From: Microbacterium resistens NBRC 103078
Lineage (GTDB): Bacteria > Actinomycetota > Actinomycetes > Actinomycetales > Microbacteriaceae
Reading direction: 5' to 3'
DNA length: 38,866 nucleotides
Assembly: GCF_001552355.1 (NCBI RefSeq)
Contig: NZ_BCRA01000009.1
Span: 1-38,866 of the forward strand
Position numbers and translations under genes: made by a program. Positions 8,152-15,260 of the stretch are shown here, in pieces. Position 1 is the first letter of the stretch; each line of letters opens with the position of its first letter. The notes below the pieces were generated by a model, which worked only from the letters and a program-made list of their open reading frames with translations, was not told the DNA's origin and ran no database searches.

Positions 8152-9303
8152 ATGACCCCCGTTCCCCGCGTCGCCGTCCTCGGGGCCGGCGCCGCCGGAG
8201 CCGCCGCGGCCCGCACGCTCGCCGCCCGCGACGACGTCCGCCTCACCGTGTTCACGCCGGCCGGCGAAGGCCCGCTCATCCGGACGCTGCTCCCCTCCGT
8301 CGCCTTCGGCCCGCTCGCCCCGGAGCTGGTAGCGATCGGCCTTCCCCAGACCGAGATCGTCGCCGACGCCGCCGTGCGGGTGGACGGCGAGCGGCGCGAG
8401 ATCGAGCTGTCCTCGGGCCGAACCCTCACCGCCGACGCGATCGTCGTCGCCACGGGAAGCACGGCACGGGAACTCCCTCCGGACCTTCCCGGCCGCGATC
8501 ACGCCCTCGCCTCCGGGCGCCTGTACACGCTGCACGGGATCGCCGACGCGGTGCGCATCCGCGACCTGCTCAGCCGCCACCCGGACGGCGCGGACGTCGC
8601 CCTCCTCGGCGGCGGCGCGATCGCCGCGGAGACGGCCTCGACCCTCCACCGCGCGGGGCACCGCGTCACGCTGATCGCGCGCAGCGACGTCCCGGGGCGG
8701 GCCGCATTCGGCGACGAGATCGCCGAACTCCTCGCCCGGGTACACCGGGAGCGCGTGCGGACGCTCCTCGGCCGCATCCTGGTCCGGCTCGACGCCGACG
8801 TCGAGAGCGTCATCCTCACCCTCGACGACGGGACCACCGTGCGCGCGGATCTGGTCTTGGCCGCGCTCGGGTCCGTCCCCTCCGCCCCCTCGCCGTGGAC
8901 CGACGGGGTCGATGTCGACGCCGGTCTGCGCACCCCCTATCCGGGCGTGTACGCGGCCGGCGGGGTCGCTCGCCACCACGACGATCTGCCCGGCCCCTGG
9001 CGGATCGATCACTGGGAGGAATCCGCGGCGCAGGGCGCCCATGCGGCACGTGCCGTCCTCGCGGACCTGGGCCGGGGCGAGGATCCGGGGCCCTACCGCC
9101 CGCGGAGCCCGTTCACCGCCATGGTCCACGGGCTCGCCGTCTCCGGGGCCGGGCTGCTGTCCTCTCCCGGAACGCGCGACGCGGGCGACGCGTTCGTCAT
9201 TCGACACCTGCAGGGAGGTCGCCTCATCGGTCTCGGCGCCGTCGACGCCGTGGGCGCGGTCTTCGCCGCGGCGCCCACGCTGCACGAGGAGCCGGAGCGG
9301 TGA
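8152..9303 (+). CDS. FAD/NAD(P)-dependent oxidoreductase
   Basis: A 383-residue flavoprotein of the pyridine-nucleotide reductase family (ferredoxin/rubredoxin reductase or NDH-like). The FAD-binding GAGAAGAAAA is near residues 10-19, VVATGS is near 99, the NAD(P) site LLGGGAIAAETAS is near 152, and the second FAD-contacting motif PGVYAAGGVARHHD is near 265. No redox-active CxxxxC pair is seen, so it is not a mercuric-reductase or dihydrolipoamide-type enzyme. ATG 8152 follows GGGAGAA. It lies behind a terminator but directly before a gene with a CsoR-like operator, suggesting a link to copper or redox stress. Substrate and electron acceptor are unknown. Confidence 0.82.
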   Translation: MTPVPRVAVLGAGAAGAAAARTLAARDDVRLTVFTPAGEGPLIRTLLPSVAFGPLAPELVAIGLPQTEIVADAAVRVDGERREIELSSGRTLTADAIVVATGSTARELPPDLPGRDHALASGRLYTLHGIADAVRIRDLLSRHPDGADVALLGGGAIAAETASTLHRAGHRVTLIARSDVPGRAAFGDEIAELLARVHRERVRTLLGRILVRLDADVESVILTLDDGTTVRADLVLAALGSVPSAPSPWTDGVDVDAGLRTPYPGVYAAGGVARHHDDLPGPWRIDHWEESAAQGAHAARAVLADLGRGEDPGPYRPRSPFTAMVHGLAVSGAGLLSSPGTRDAGDAFVIRHLQGGRLIGLGAVDAVGAVFAAAPTLHEEPER

Positions 9304-9334
9304 CGCTCCGCGCGCCCGGATCGCCGGATTCGGG

Positions 9335-9360
9335 AATACCCTACCCCCCTAGGGTATTAT
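9335..9360 (+). promoter_or_regulatory. CsoR-like operator over the minus-10 of the MFS gene
   Basis: A perfect 9+9 inverted repeat: AATACCCTA (9335-9343), six C, and TAGGGTATT (9350-9358). Inside it TACCC-CCCTA-GGGTA (9342-9356) has the same arms and five-base spacer as the copZ and stress-protein sites. TATTAT at 9355-9360 is a good minus-10 overlapping the right arm, so repression by binding is expected. Confidence 0.72.
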
Positions 9361-9417
9361 TCTCTGTCGGGACCAATCCGGTCCGCACCCTCGTCAACGA
9401 ACCGAACGGAGTTCGCC

Positions 9418-10836
9418 GTGTCTTCCCCAACCACTAAGAGCACGACGCGCTGGTGGGGCCTCACCATCATCGCCCTGGCGCAGTTCATGGTCATCATGGA
9501 CGCGTCGATCATCGGCGTCGCGCTCCCCCAGATGCAGAAGGACCTCGGCTTCACGCCCCACGACCTCTCCTGGGTGTTCAACGCGTACGTCATCGCCCTC
9601 GGCGGCCTGCTGCTGCTCGGCGGCCGCCTGTCCGATCTGTTCGGTCCGCGGAGGATGTTCGCCGCGGGCTGGGTGATCCTCGCCATCGGCTCCCTGGTCG
9701 CCGGCTTCGCCGGGGACGTCCCCGTCGAGCTCATCGGCCGCGTCCTCCAGGGCGTCGGGTCCGCACTGATCGCCCCGGCCGCACTGACGCTGCTCATGAT
9801 GCTCTTCGGATCGGATCCCCGCGAGCTCACGAAGGCGATGGCGTTCTACGGCGCCGCGGCTCCCGCGGGCGGCACCGCCGGCGTGTTCCTCGGCGGAGTG
9901 ATCACCGAGTTCGCCTCCTGGCCGTGGGTGTTCTTCATCAACGTCCCGATCGCCGTGCTCGTGCTGCTGCTGATGTGGCGCGCGCTGCCCTCCGGCAAGG
10001 TCGGCGCCCGCGGGTCGGTCGACGTGATCGGCGCGCTGACCGTCACTCTCGGCCTCGCCGCGCTCGTCTACGGGATCGTCCGGGCCGAGGTGGCCGGGTG
10101 GGGATCCGCCGAGACGTGGATCGCGATCGGGGCCGGCGTGGTGCTGCTGGTGCTGTTCCTCATCATCCAGCGCGTCAAGCGCGAGCCGCTGATGCGGCTG
10201 TCCATCTTCCGCTCGCCGAACCTCGGCGCCGCGAACCTGGCGCAGGTCCTCCTCGGCGCCGCCTGGGTGCCCATGTGGTTCTTCCTGAACCTGTACCTGC
10301 AGCAGGTGCTGGGCTTCAGCGCCTTCCCCGCCGGCGCCGCGCTGCTGCCGATGACCGTGCTCATCATGCTGGGCATGATCGTGCTCGCCCCGCGGATCAT
10401 GGCGGCGTTCGGTCCCAAGGCCCCGATCGTGGTGGGCCTGCTGATCCTCTCCGCCGGCCTGGTGTGGATGGCCTTCATCCGCCCCGACGGCAACTACTGG
10501 GTGGACGCGTTCGGCCCGTCGCTGGTCGTCGCGTTCGGACAGGCGCTGGCGTTCATCCCGTCGCTGCAGATCGCCATCTCGGCGGCCCCGCCGGAGGAGG
10601 GGGGCCTCGCCTCGGGCATCGTGAACACCAGCTACCAGGTCGGATCCGCGATCGGGCTCGCCGTGGTCGCGGCCGTCGCCGCGGGGTTCGGGGCGGGGCA
10701 GCTCGGCGACCCGGTGGCGCTGACGGGCGGATACTCGGCCGCGTTCGTGACGGCGGCGATCATCGCCCTCGCCGGCGCGCTCCTCACGGCGATCCTGTAC
10801 CGGACGCACCGCCAAGACGCTGCCCTGCGCGGCTGA
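9418..10836 (+). CDS. MFS drug:H+ antiporter, DHA2 (EmrB/QacA) type
   Basis: A 472-residue transporter with about 14 hydrophobic segments, the DHA2 layout of multidrug proton antiporters. Motif A is seen as GGRLSDLFGPRRMF near residue 68, and the N-terminus (LAQFMVIMDASIIGVALPQMQ) is the typical first helix with its Asp. GTG 9418 is preceded by CGGAG at six bases. A perfect CsoR-like dyad covers its minus-10, so expression probably responds to copper, which is unusual for this family. A perfect hairpin follows the stop. The substrate cannot be read from sequence: a drug, a metal chelate or a siderophore-like ligand are all possible. Confidence 0.88.
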   Translation: MSSPTTKSTTRWWGLTIIALAQFMVIMDASIIGVALPQMQKDLGFTPHDLSWVFNAYVIALGGLLLLGGRLSDLFGPRRMFAAGWVILAIGSLVAGFAGDVPVELIGRVLQGVGSALIAPAALTLLMMLFGSDPRELTKAMAFYGAAAPAGGTAGVFLGGVITEFASWPWVFFINVPIAVLVLLLMWRALPSGKVGARGSVDVIGALTVTLGLAALVYGIVRAEVAGWGSAETWIAIGAGVVLLVLFLIIQRVKREPLMRLSIFRSPNLGAANLAQVLLGAAWVPMWFFLNLYLQQVLGFSAFPAGAALLPMTVLIMLGMIVLAPRIMAAFGPKAPIVVGLLILSAGLVWMAFIRPDGNYWVDAFGPSLVVAFGQALAFIPSLQIAISAAPPEEGGLASGIVNTSYQVGSAIGLAVVAAVAAGFGAGQLGDPVALTGGYSAAFVTAAIIALAGALLTAILYRTHRQDAALRG

Positions 10837-10850
10837 CACGCACAGCGGTC

Positions 10851-10882
10851 GAGGAGGGGACCGGCGCGCCGGTCCCCTCCTC
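10851..10882. terminator. bidirectional terminator between convergent genes
   Basis: The perfect inverted repeat GAGGAGGGGACCGG (10851-10864) / CCGGTCCCCTCCTC (10869-10882) has a four-base centre. It sits between the stop of the MFS gene and the stop of the oppositely oriented DUF1206 gene, and can serve both. Confidence 0.78.
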
Positions 10883-10902
10883 ACCGTCCGGAGCCGGAGG
10901 CG

Positions 10903-11706
10903 CTACATCCTGGCGTACCGGGCGCGTGCGAGACAGAACAGCCCGTATGCGACCAGCCCCGCCCCGACGGCCCACAGCAGCGCCCGCCCGAACGGCAGCG
11001 CCGCGATCCGATGCAGCGCGCCATCGAGGCCGGACGCCTGGGACGGATCACGCGTCAACGCCGACATGACGAACAGCGCGCCGGTCGCCGCCACGGCGAC
11101 CCCCTTGGCGACGTAGCCCACCACGCCTACGGCCACCGTGATCCTGCGAGCGATCCGGCCGGCGGGCAGGCGCATCGTCTTCTCGAACCCTCGAGTGACG
11201 CCCGCGACGCCGAACCCCACCCCGGTGGCGAACACCCCTGCCCCGACGAGCACGAGCAGCACGACGCCGCCCGGCGTGGACAGGACCCCGGCGCTCACTC
11301 CCTGGGACGTCTCCTCCGACTCCGCGCGCCCTCCGAGCGCGATCACCGCGGCGGTGGCGGCGATAGCGAGGTACGCGACGGCGGCTGCCACGAGGACCAC
11401 GCGCCGAGCCCAGGTGCGGGCCTCGCCGTCCCGGACCGTCACGACGGCGGAGACGAGCTGCCAGACCGCCAGCACGACGAGCCCGGCGGCGACCGCCCAG
11501 AGCAGGAGCCCGCCGATCGGGAGCCTTCGGACCCCCTCCAAAGCGCCGTCCTGGTCGGCGTCGCCGCCCGCGCCGACCGCGACGGACAGCGCGATGGCAC
11601 CGATCATGAGGTGCACCAGTCCCAGCACGACGTATCCGGCGCGGGCCGTCCGCCGAAAGGCCGTCGACCGGCGAGCGGCGCGGGCGGCGCCTCGGGGAGT
11701 CTTCAC
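10903..11706 (-). CDS. DUF1206 membrane protein
   Basis: A 267-residue integral membrane protein with three repeated units of about 80 residues and six hydrophobic segments, the layout of DUF1206. Family-type phrases recur in the units: ARAGYVVLGLVHLMIGAIAL, AVAYLAIAATAAVIAL and VGVVGYVAKGVAVAATGALF. Two units also share LPIGGLLLWAVAAGLV and LPFGRALLWAVGAGLV, a clear internal duplication. The function of the family is unknown. It is transcribed away from the TetR/hydrolase pair, whose TetR stop lies 46 bases upstream, so cotranscription with them is possible. Confidence 0.88.
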   Translation of the reverse strand: MKTPRGAARAARRSTAFRRTARAGYVVLGLVHLMIGAIALSVAVGAGGDADQDGALEGVRRLPIGGLLLWAVAAGLVVLAVWQLVSAVVTVRDGEARTWARRVVLVAAAVAYLAIAATAAVIALGGRAESEETSQGVSAGVLSTPGGVVLLVLVGAGVFATGVGFGVAGVTRGFEKTMRLPAGRIARRITVAVGVVGYVAKGVAVAATGALFVMSALTRDPSQASGLDGALHRIAALPFGRALLWAVGAGLVAYGLFCLARARYARM

Positions 11707-11752
11707 GGGGGCAGGGTACCGGGCGCCGTCGCCGCAGGCAGGGCCCTTGCGC

Positions 11753-12451
11753 TCACCGGAACGGGGCCTCCCGCGTGCTCAGCCGGAACCGGAGGCCGTC
11801 GAGCACGAGCGCGAGCGAGGTCTCGAACACCTCGTCGTCGCCGATGCCCACCAGCTGCGGAGCGGCCGCCGCGAGGTGCGGATACTCCGCGGGCGAGGCG
11901 CGCAGGTAGTCATGGCCGAGGGCGAGCCGATCGCCCGCACGGGACTCCGGATCCAGCAGCGAGGCAGAGGCCTCGTAGGCGCTGACCGCGAACACCAGAT
12001 CCGTGAGGACCCGGTAGAGCACCACGGCCTCCCTGCCCCGGAACCCCGCACGCTCCAGGGTGGCGAGGACCAGGTCGGCGCCGCGGAACTCCGCGGGGCT
12101 GCGCGTGATCCGTGTGGCGACGAGCACCGCGACGGCCGGCTGCACGAGGCACGCGCGGCGCAGGCGACGGGCGAGATCGCGAAACGTCTCTGCCCAGTCC
12201 GGCCCCGGCACGACGTCGGCGATGGCCCCGTCGAGCATCCGCTCCGCCATCGCGAGAACGATCTCGTCCTTCGACGCGAAATGCCGCAGCACCGCGGTGT
12301 GGTCGGCGCCGAGCACGGTCCCGAGCCGGCGAAGCGTGAGGGCCGCCGGCCCGCCGGCCACGACGATGCGCGTCGCGGCGTCGAGGATGCCCGCCCTCGT
12401 GAGGGTCGCCCTCGCCCGACGCCCCGGCGCCCGGCCCGACGCCCCGCTCAT
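11753..12451 (-). CDS. TetR family regulator (with hydrolase gene)
   Basis: A 232-residue TetR-type repressor. The helix-turn-helix is at about 18-65 (RAGILDAATRIVVAGGPAALT, LRRLGTVLGADHTAVLRHFASK). The remaining helical domain resembles the tetracycline-repressor C-terminal type. The start ATG at 12451 overlaps the stop of the upstream hydrolase gene by four bases, so the two form one operon read on the minus strand. The dyad at 13698-13714 ahead of that operon is its likely operator, implying autorepression. The effector is unknown. Confidence 0.88.
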   Translation of the reverse strand: MSGASGRAPGRRARATLTRAGILDAATRIVVAGGPAALTLRRLGTVLGADHTAVLRHFASKDEIVLAMAERMLDGAIADVVPGPDWAETFRDLARRLRRACLVQPAVAVLVATRITRSPAEFRGADLVLATLERAGFRGREAVVLYRVLTDLVFAVSAYEASASLLDPESRAGDRLALGHDYLRASPAEYPHLAAAAPQLVGIGDDEVFETSLALVLDGLRFRLSTREAPFR

Positions 12452-13659
12452 CGTCGCTCCACGGCGGCGACCACCGCGGACAGCGCCGCACAGGTCTCCC
12501 GGTCCCTGGCGGCGTCGTCGGGGTCGTTCCACGCGCTGGTCTTGACGATCACGGTCTCCGAGTCCGGGTCGACCCACAGGTACTGCCCGTGCACGCCCAG
12601 GCCGGTGAAGGCCCGCCGTTCGCCTCCGAGCGTCCACCACTGGTTGGCATAGCCGTAGTGCGGGTATCCGCCGCCGTCGTCGATCGCGCCGACCTGGAGC
12701 GCGGGCAGCTCCGAGCTCCGGCTGCGCGCGACCCACTCCGCGGGGACGATCTGCTGACCGTCCAGGCGCCCCGCCGAGGCCATCACCGTGCCCACCCGCG
12801 CCACGTCGCGGACCGTGGCGTTCAGCGAGCCCCCGCCGAGCGCCGTCCTCGGGCGACCCCGGGTGAGGAAGTAGAAGGCATCGGCCTCCGCCCCGATTGG
12901 CCCCCAGAGCCGCTCCTCCGCATAGCGCGCGAGCGTCTTCCCGGTCGCCGCCTCGAGGATCCAGCCGATGACGTGCGAATCCAGCGTCGAGTACATGAAC
13001 GACGCGCCCGGAGCGCGAAGACGCGGGGTAGAGCGGATGACGTCGAGCACCGATCCCCCCGTCGTCACCGCGGCCTCGAAGCGGCGGACGGGCGCGTCGG
13101 GGACCGTCCAGTCCTCCAGGTCGCCGACGCCGCTGGTCATGTCGAGGAGATGCGCGAGCGTGACCCCGTCATACCCGGATCCCCGCAGCTGGGGCAGATG
13201 ATCCACCACCTGGTCCGTGACGGCGCCGATCTCGCCGCGCTCGAGCGCGATCCCGACGAGCATCGACGTCACGGACTTCGTCAGCGAGAACAGCTGGAAG
13301 CGGGTCTTCGGACCCGCCCACGGCCCGCAGTACTCCTCGTGCAGCACCTCGCCGCGATGGACGACGAGGAATCCCCTGGTGTGCGTGCGGCGGTGCAGAT
13401 CGTCGAGGGAGTACGTCGCGCCCTCGTGCCGGTAGCGCAGCGCCCGCGTCGGAAGACCGACCCGGGCCCGCGGCAGCGGCCGCACCCTGTCGCTCCGGCG
13501 CACGAGCTCGCGGGGCATCAGTGTATCCATGTGCGTGAACGTCCACGAGTTCAGCGGGCGACGCGCGGCGATCTCCCCCTGGTGGCGCCACAGCCACGCT
13601 CCCCCGGCCGCGGCCGCCGTCGCGACGCCCAGCGTGCCCATCACTCTGCCGATCGTCAT
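12448..13659 (-). CDS. serine hydrolase, beta-lactamase/NylB-like
   Basis: A 403-residue member of the class C beta-lactamase/DD-peptidase fold, closest in pattern to 6-aminohexanoate-dimer hydrolase (NylB) and related esterases. The catalytic S125 and K128 lie in FSLTKS. The second motif is Y223-S in FMYSTLDSHVIGWIL, and the C-terminal strand reads FTGLGVHGQYLWVDP instead of KTG. Residues 8-22 are hydrophobic and preceded by few charges, suggesting export or anchoring. A GGAGGGG sequence precedes the ATG. It shares an operon with a TetR gene and is divergent from a nuclease gene. The true substrate (amide, ester or peptide) is not known. Confidence 0.85.
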   Translation of the reverse strand: MTIGRVMGTLGVATAAAAGGAWLWRHQGEIAARRPLNSWTFTHMDTLMPRELVRRSDRVRPLPRARVGLPTRALRYRHEGATYSLDDLHRRTHTRGFLVVHRGEVLHEEYCGPWAGPKTRFQLFSLTKSVTSMLVGIALERGEIGAVTDQVVDHLPQLRGSGYDGVTLAHLLDMTSGVGDLEDWTVPDAPVRRFEAAVTTGGSVLDVIRSTPRLRAPGASFMYSTLDSHVIGWILEAATGKTLARYAEERLWGPIGAEADAFYFLTRGRPRTALGGGSLNATVRDVARVGTVMASAGRLDGQQIVPAEWVARSRSSELPALQVGAIDDGGGYPHYGYANQWWTLGGERRAFTGLGVHGQYLWVDPDSETVIVKTSAWNDPDDAARDRETCAALSAVVAAVERR

Positions 13660-13697
13660 CCGGCTTCCCCTCCCGTGCGGGTCGTGGACCCAGTGTA

Positions 13698-13714
13698 TGT
13701 CACCGCTGGTGACA
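13698..13714. promoter_or_regulatory. TetR-type operator dyad between hydrolase and nuclease genes
   Basis: TGTCACC (13698-13704) and GGTGACA (13708-13714) form a perfect 7+7 inverted repeat with a three-base centre. It lies 39 bases upstream of the hydrolase start and 49 bases upstream of the nuclease start. A TACACT on the minus strand at 13692-13697 directly beside it could be the minus-10 of the hydrolase-tetR operon. Confidence 0.6.
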
Positions 13715-13762
13715 CCGCCGTGGACTGCTTTCCCGCAAGGCCGGATCCGACACGATGGGGAG

Positions 13763-14548
13763 ATGACCGAGGGCTACGATGCCGAGTTCCTGACCGCCGC
13801 CGTCCCCCTGCCGTCGCCGCCCGTCCCGGTGCGCCGCCTCGACTACCCCCGCTTCACGGTGCTGCTCGCTCCCGGGCGCCGCCTGGCCGCCGTGACCGGC
13901 GTGAACATCGACGGTCCCCGCCTCCAGGACCTGCCGCGCGACGGCGACTGGCATCTCGATCCGCGCCTGCCCGCCCACGAGCAGACGGGGGCGGAGGTCT
14001 ACTCCGGCAATGATCTCGATCGCGGCCACCTCGTGCGTCGTCGGGATCCGGGATGGGGCGATGCGGATCAGGCGCGGGCAGCGATGCGCGCGACCTTCGC
14101 CTACCCGAACGCCGCGCCCCAGGCCGCCGGCTTCAACCAGTCACCGCTGCTCTGGCTGGGCCTGGAGGACCACGTGCTCCGGTACGCGGAGGCCACCGCT
14201 CAGCGGGTCTCCGTCTTCACCGCGCCGGTCCTCGCCGACGACGACCCGCCGTACCGGGGCATCCGCGTCCCGCTGCGGTTCTGGAAGATCGCCGCGTGGA
14301 GCGGACCGACAGGACTCGCGTCCGCGGGCTTCGTCCTCGATCAGTCCGACCTCGTCGACACCACGGATGCGAGGATCGCACCGCCCGCCCTGGGCGCCTT
14401 TCGCACCTTCCAGGTGCCCGTCGGGGACATCGCCGCCCTCGCCGGTCTCGACGCCGGACCGCTGACCGACGCGGACGTCCTCACTCGGACGACGACCCGC
14501 CCGCTGTCCTGGCGCCCGCTCTCGGACGTCCGCGACATCAGGCTCTGA
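13763..14548 (+). CDS. DNA/RNA non-specific endonuclease (NucA/Serratia type)
   Basis: A 261-residue protein of the beta-beta-alpha-metal nuclease family. The catalytic motif DRGHL is at residues 86-90, with H89 as general base. It is followed by the metal-ligand region PNAAPQAAGFNQSPLLWLGLEDHV (about 115-138), which matches the family pattern N-x-x-P-Q...FN...W..LE..V. No signal peptide is seen from the ATG at 13763, which follows GGGGAG. It is thus either cytoplasmic or exported by another route, and no immunity-type protein is adjacent. It faces the hydrolase-TetR operon and may share its operator. Confidence 0.85.
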   Translation: MTEGYDAEFLTAAVPLPSPPVPVRRLDYPRFTVLLAPGRRLAAVTGVNIDGPRLQDLPRDGDWHLDPRLPAHEQTGAEVYSGNDLDRGHLVRRRDPGWGDADQARAAMRATFAYPNAAPQAAGFNQSPLLWLGLEDHVLRYAEATAQRVSVFTAPVLADDDPPYRGIRVPLRFWKIAAWSGPTGLASAGFVLDQSDLVDTTDARIAPPALGAFRTFQVPVGDIAALAGLDAGPLTDADVLTRTTTRPLSWRPLSDVRDIRL

Positions 14549-14593
14549 CCGCAGGATCCCGACGTCGGACGCGTCCCGACTCCGTCTCCGGGA

Positions 14594-15169
14594 TCATCGC
14601 GCGACGCCCCGGAGGACGACGGACACGGCCCGCTCGGCCAGCGTGTCGGGCATCTCCCCCTCGAACTGCGTCACGTACAGATGCACGACTCCCCCGAGCA
14701 TCGCGATCACCAGCCGCGGGTCGGTGTCGGGCCGCAGTCGGCCGGCCGCGATGCCACGGCGCACGATCTCCTCCGAGGCGGCCATCCGCACCTCCCAGAA
14801 CCCTGCCCGCGCCGTGGCGACATCGGGATCGTCCGCGAGCGAGCTGCTCCGAACGAGCCCCGCGCCGATCGGCGAGCGACAGAACGCGACGAGCGATTCC
14901 ACGAAGGTCGTGAGGTCCCGTTCCACGTCGCCGGTGTCCGGGATCGAGATCCGCTCGTCGACCTGCGAGAGCAGCGCGTCCAGCAGCAGCTGCGGCAGCG
15001 TTCTCCAGCGCCGGTAGATCGACGTCTCGTGGACGCCCGCCGCCTGCGCGACGTCGGAGATCCGCACCTGGTCGATCCCCTCGCGCTCGATGCGCTCCAT
15101 CGTCGCGTCGATCACCGCACGACGCAGCGCCTCGCCGCGCTTCTGCTTGGTCGGGAGGGATGAGGTCAT
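14594..15169 (-). CDS. aqdR: TetR family regulator, AqdR-like
   Basis: A 191-residue TetR/AcrR repressor. The N-terminal helix-turn-helix is at about 12-58 (ALRRAVIDATMERIEREGID, then ISDVAQAAGVHETSIYRRWR), followed by an all-helical ligand domain (AcrR C-terminal type with SPIGAGLVRSS). It is divergent from the esterase-monooxygenase-dioxygenase operon. Two 6+4+6 dyads with identical arms fill the shared control region and overlap the likely promoter. In the known aqd clusters of Rhodococcus and Mycobacteroides a TetR gene (aqdR) holds this place and represses aqdABC until alkylquinolones appear. Assignment here rests on gene order, not on residues unique to AqdR. Confidence 0.75.
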   Translation of the reverse strand: MTSSLPTKQKRGEALRRAVIDATMERIEREGIDQVRISDVAQAAGVHETSIYRRWRTLPQLLLDALLSQVDERISIPDTGDVERDLTTFVESLVAFCRSPIGAGLVRSSSLADDPDVATARAGFWEVRMAASEEIVRRGIAAGRLRPDTDPRLVIAMLGGVVHLYVTQFEGEMPDTLAERAVSVVLRGVAR

Positions 15170-15182
15170 GCCCGGATCTTAT

Positions 15183-15248
15183 CGCAAGCTGTCTTGCGTT
15201 ACCCAGTCGGAACCTCTAGTCTCGCCATAACGCAAGTGGACTTGCGTT
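15183..15248. promoter_or_regulatory. aqd control region with twin TetR operators
   Basis: Two dyads share arms: CGCAAG-CTGT-CTTGCG at 15183-15198 and AACGCAAG-TGGA-CTTGCGTT at 15229-15248, centres 48 bases apart. Between them a promoter for the rightward operon fits: TTGCGT (15194-15199) and TAGTCT (15217-15222) with a 17-base spacer. One dyad covers the minus-35 and the other lies just downstream of the start point, ideal for repression. Confidence 0.72.
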
Positions 15249-15260
15249 GAGAGGAGGGCG

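Noticed and set aside
3617..9358. A csoR or other copper-sensor gene within the copper region
   Set aside because: All reading frames between the copper genes were checked. None shows the short helical CsoR pattern with its Cys-His-Cys residues.
14554..14595. Weak inverted repeat between the nuclease and aqdR stops
   Set aside because: Arms of seven bases (GATCCCG/CGGGATC) with a long interior are too weak to call a terminator with confidence.
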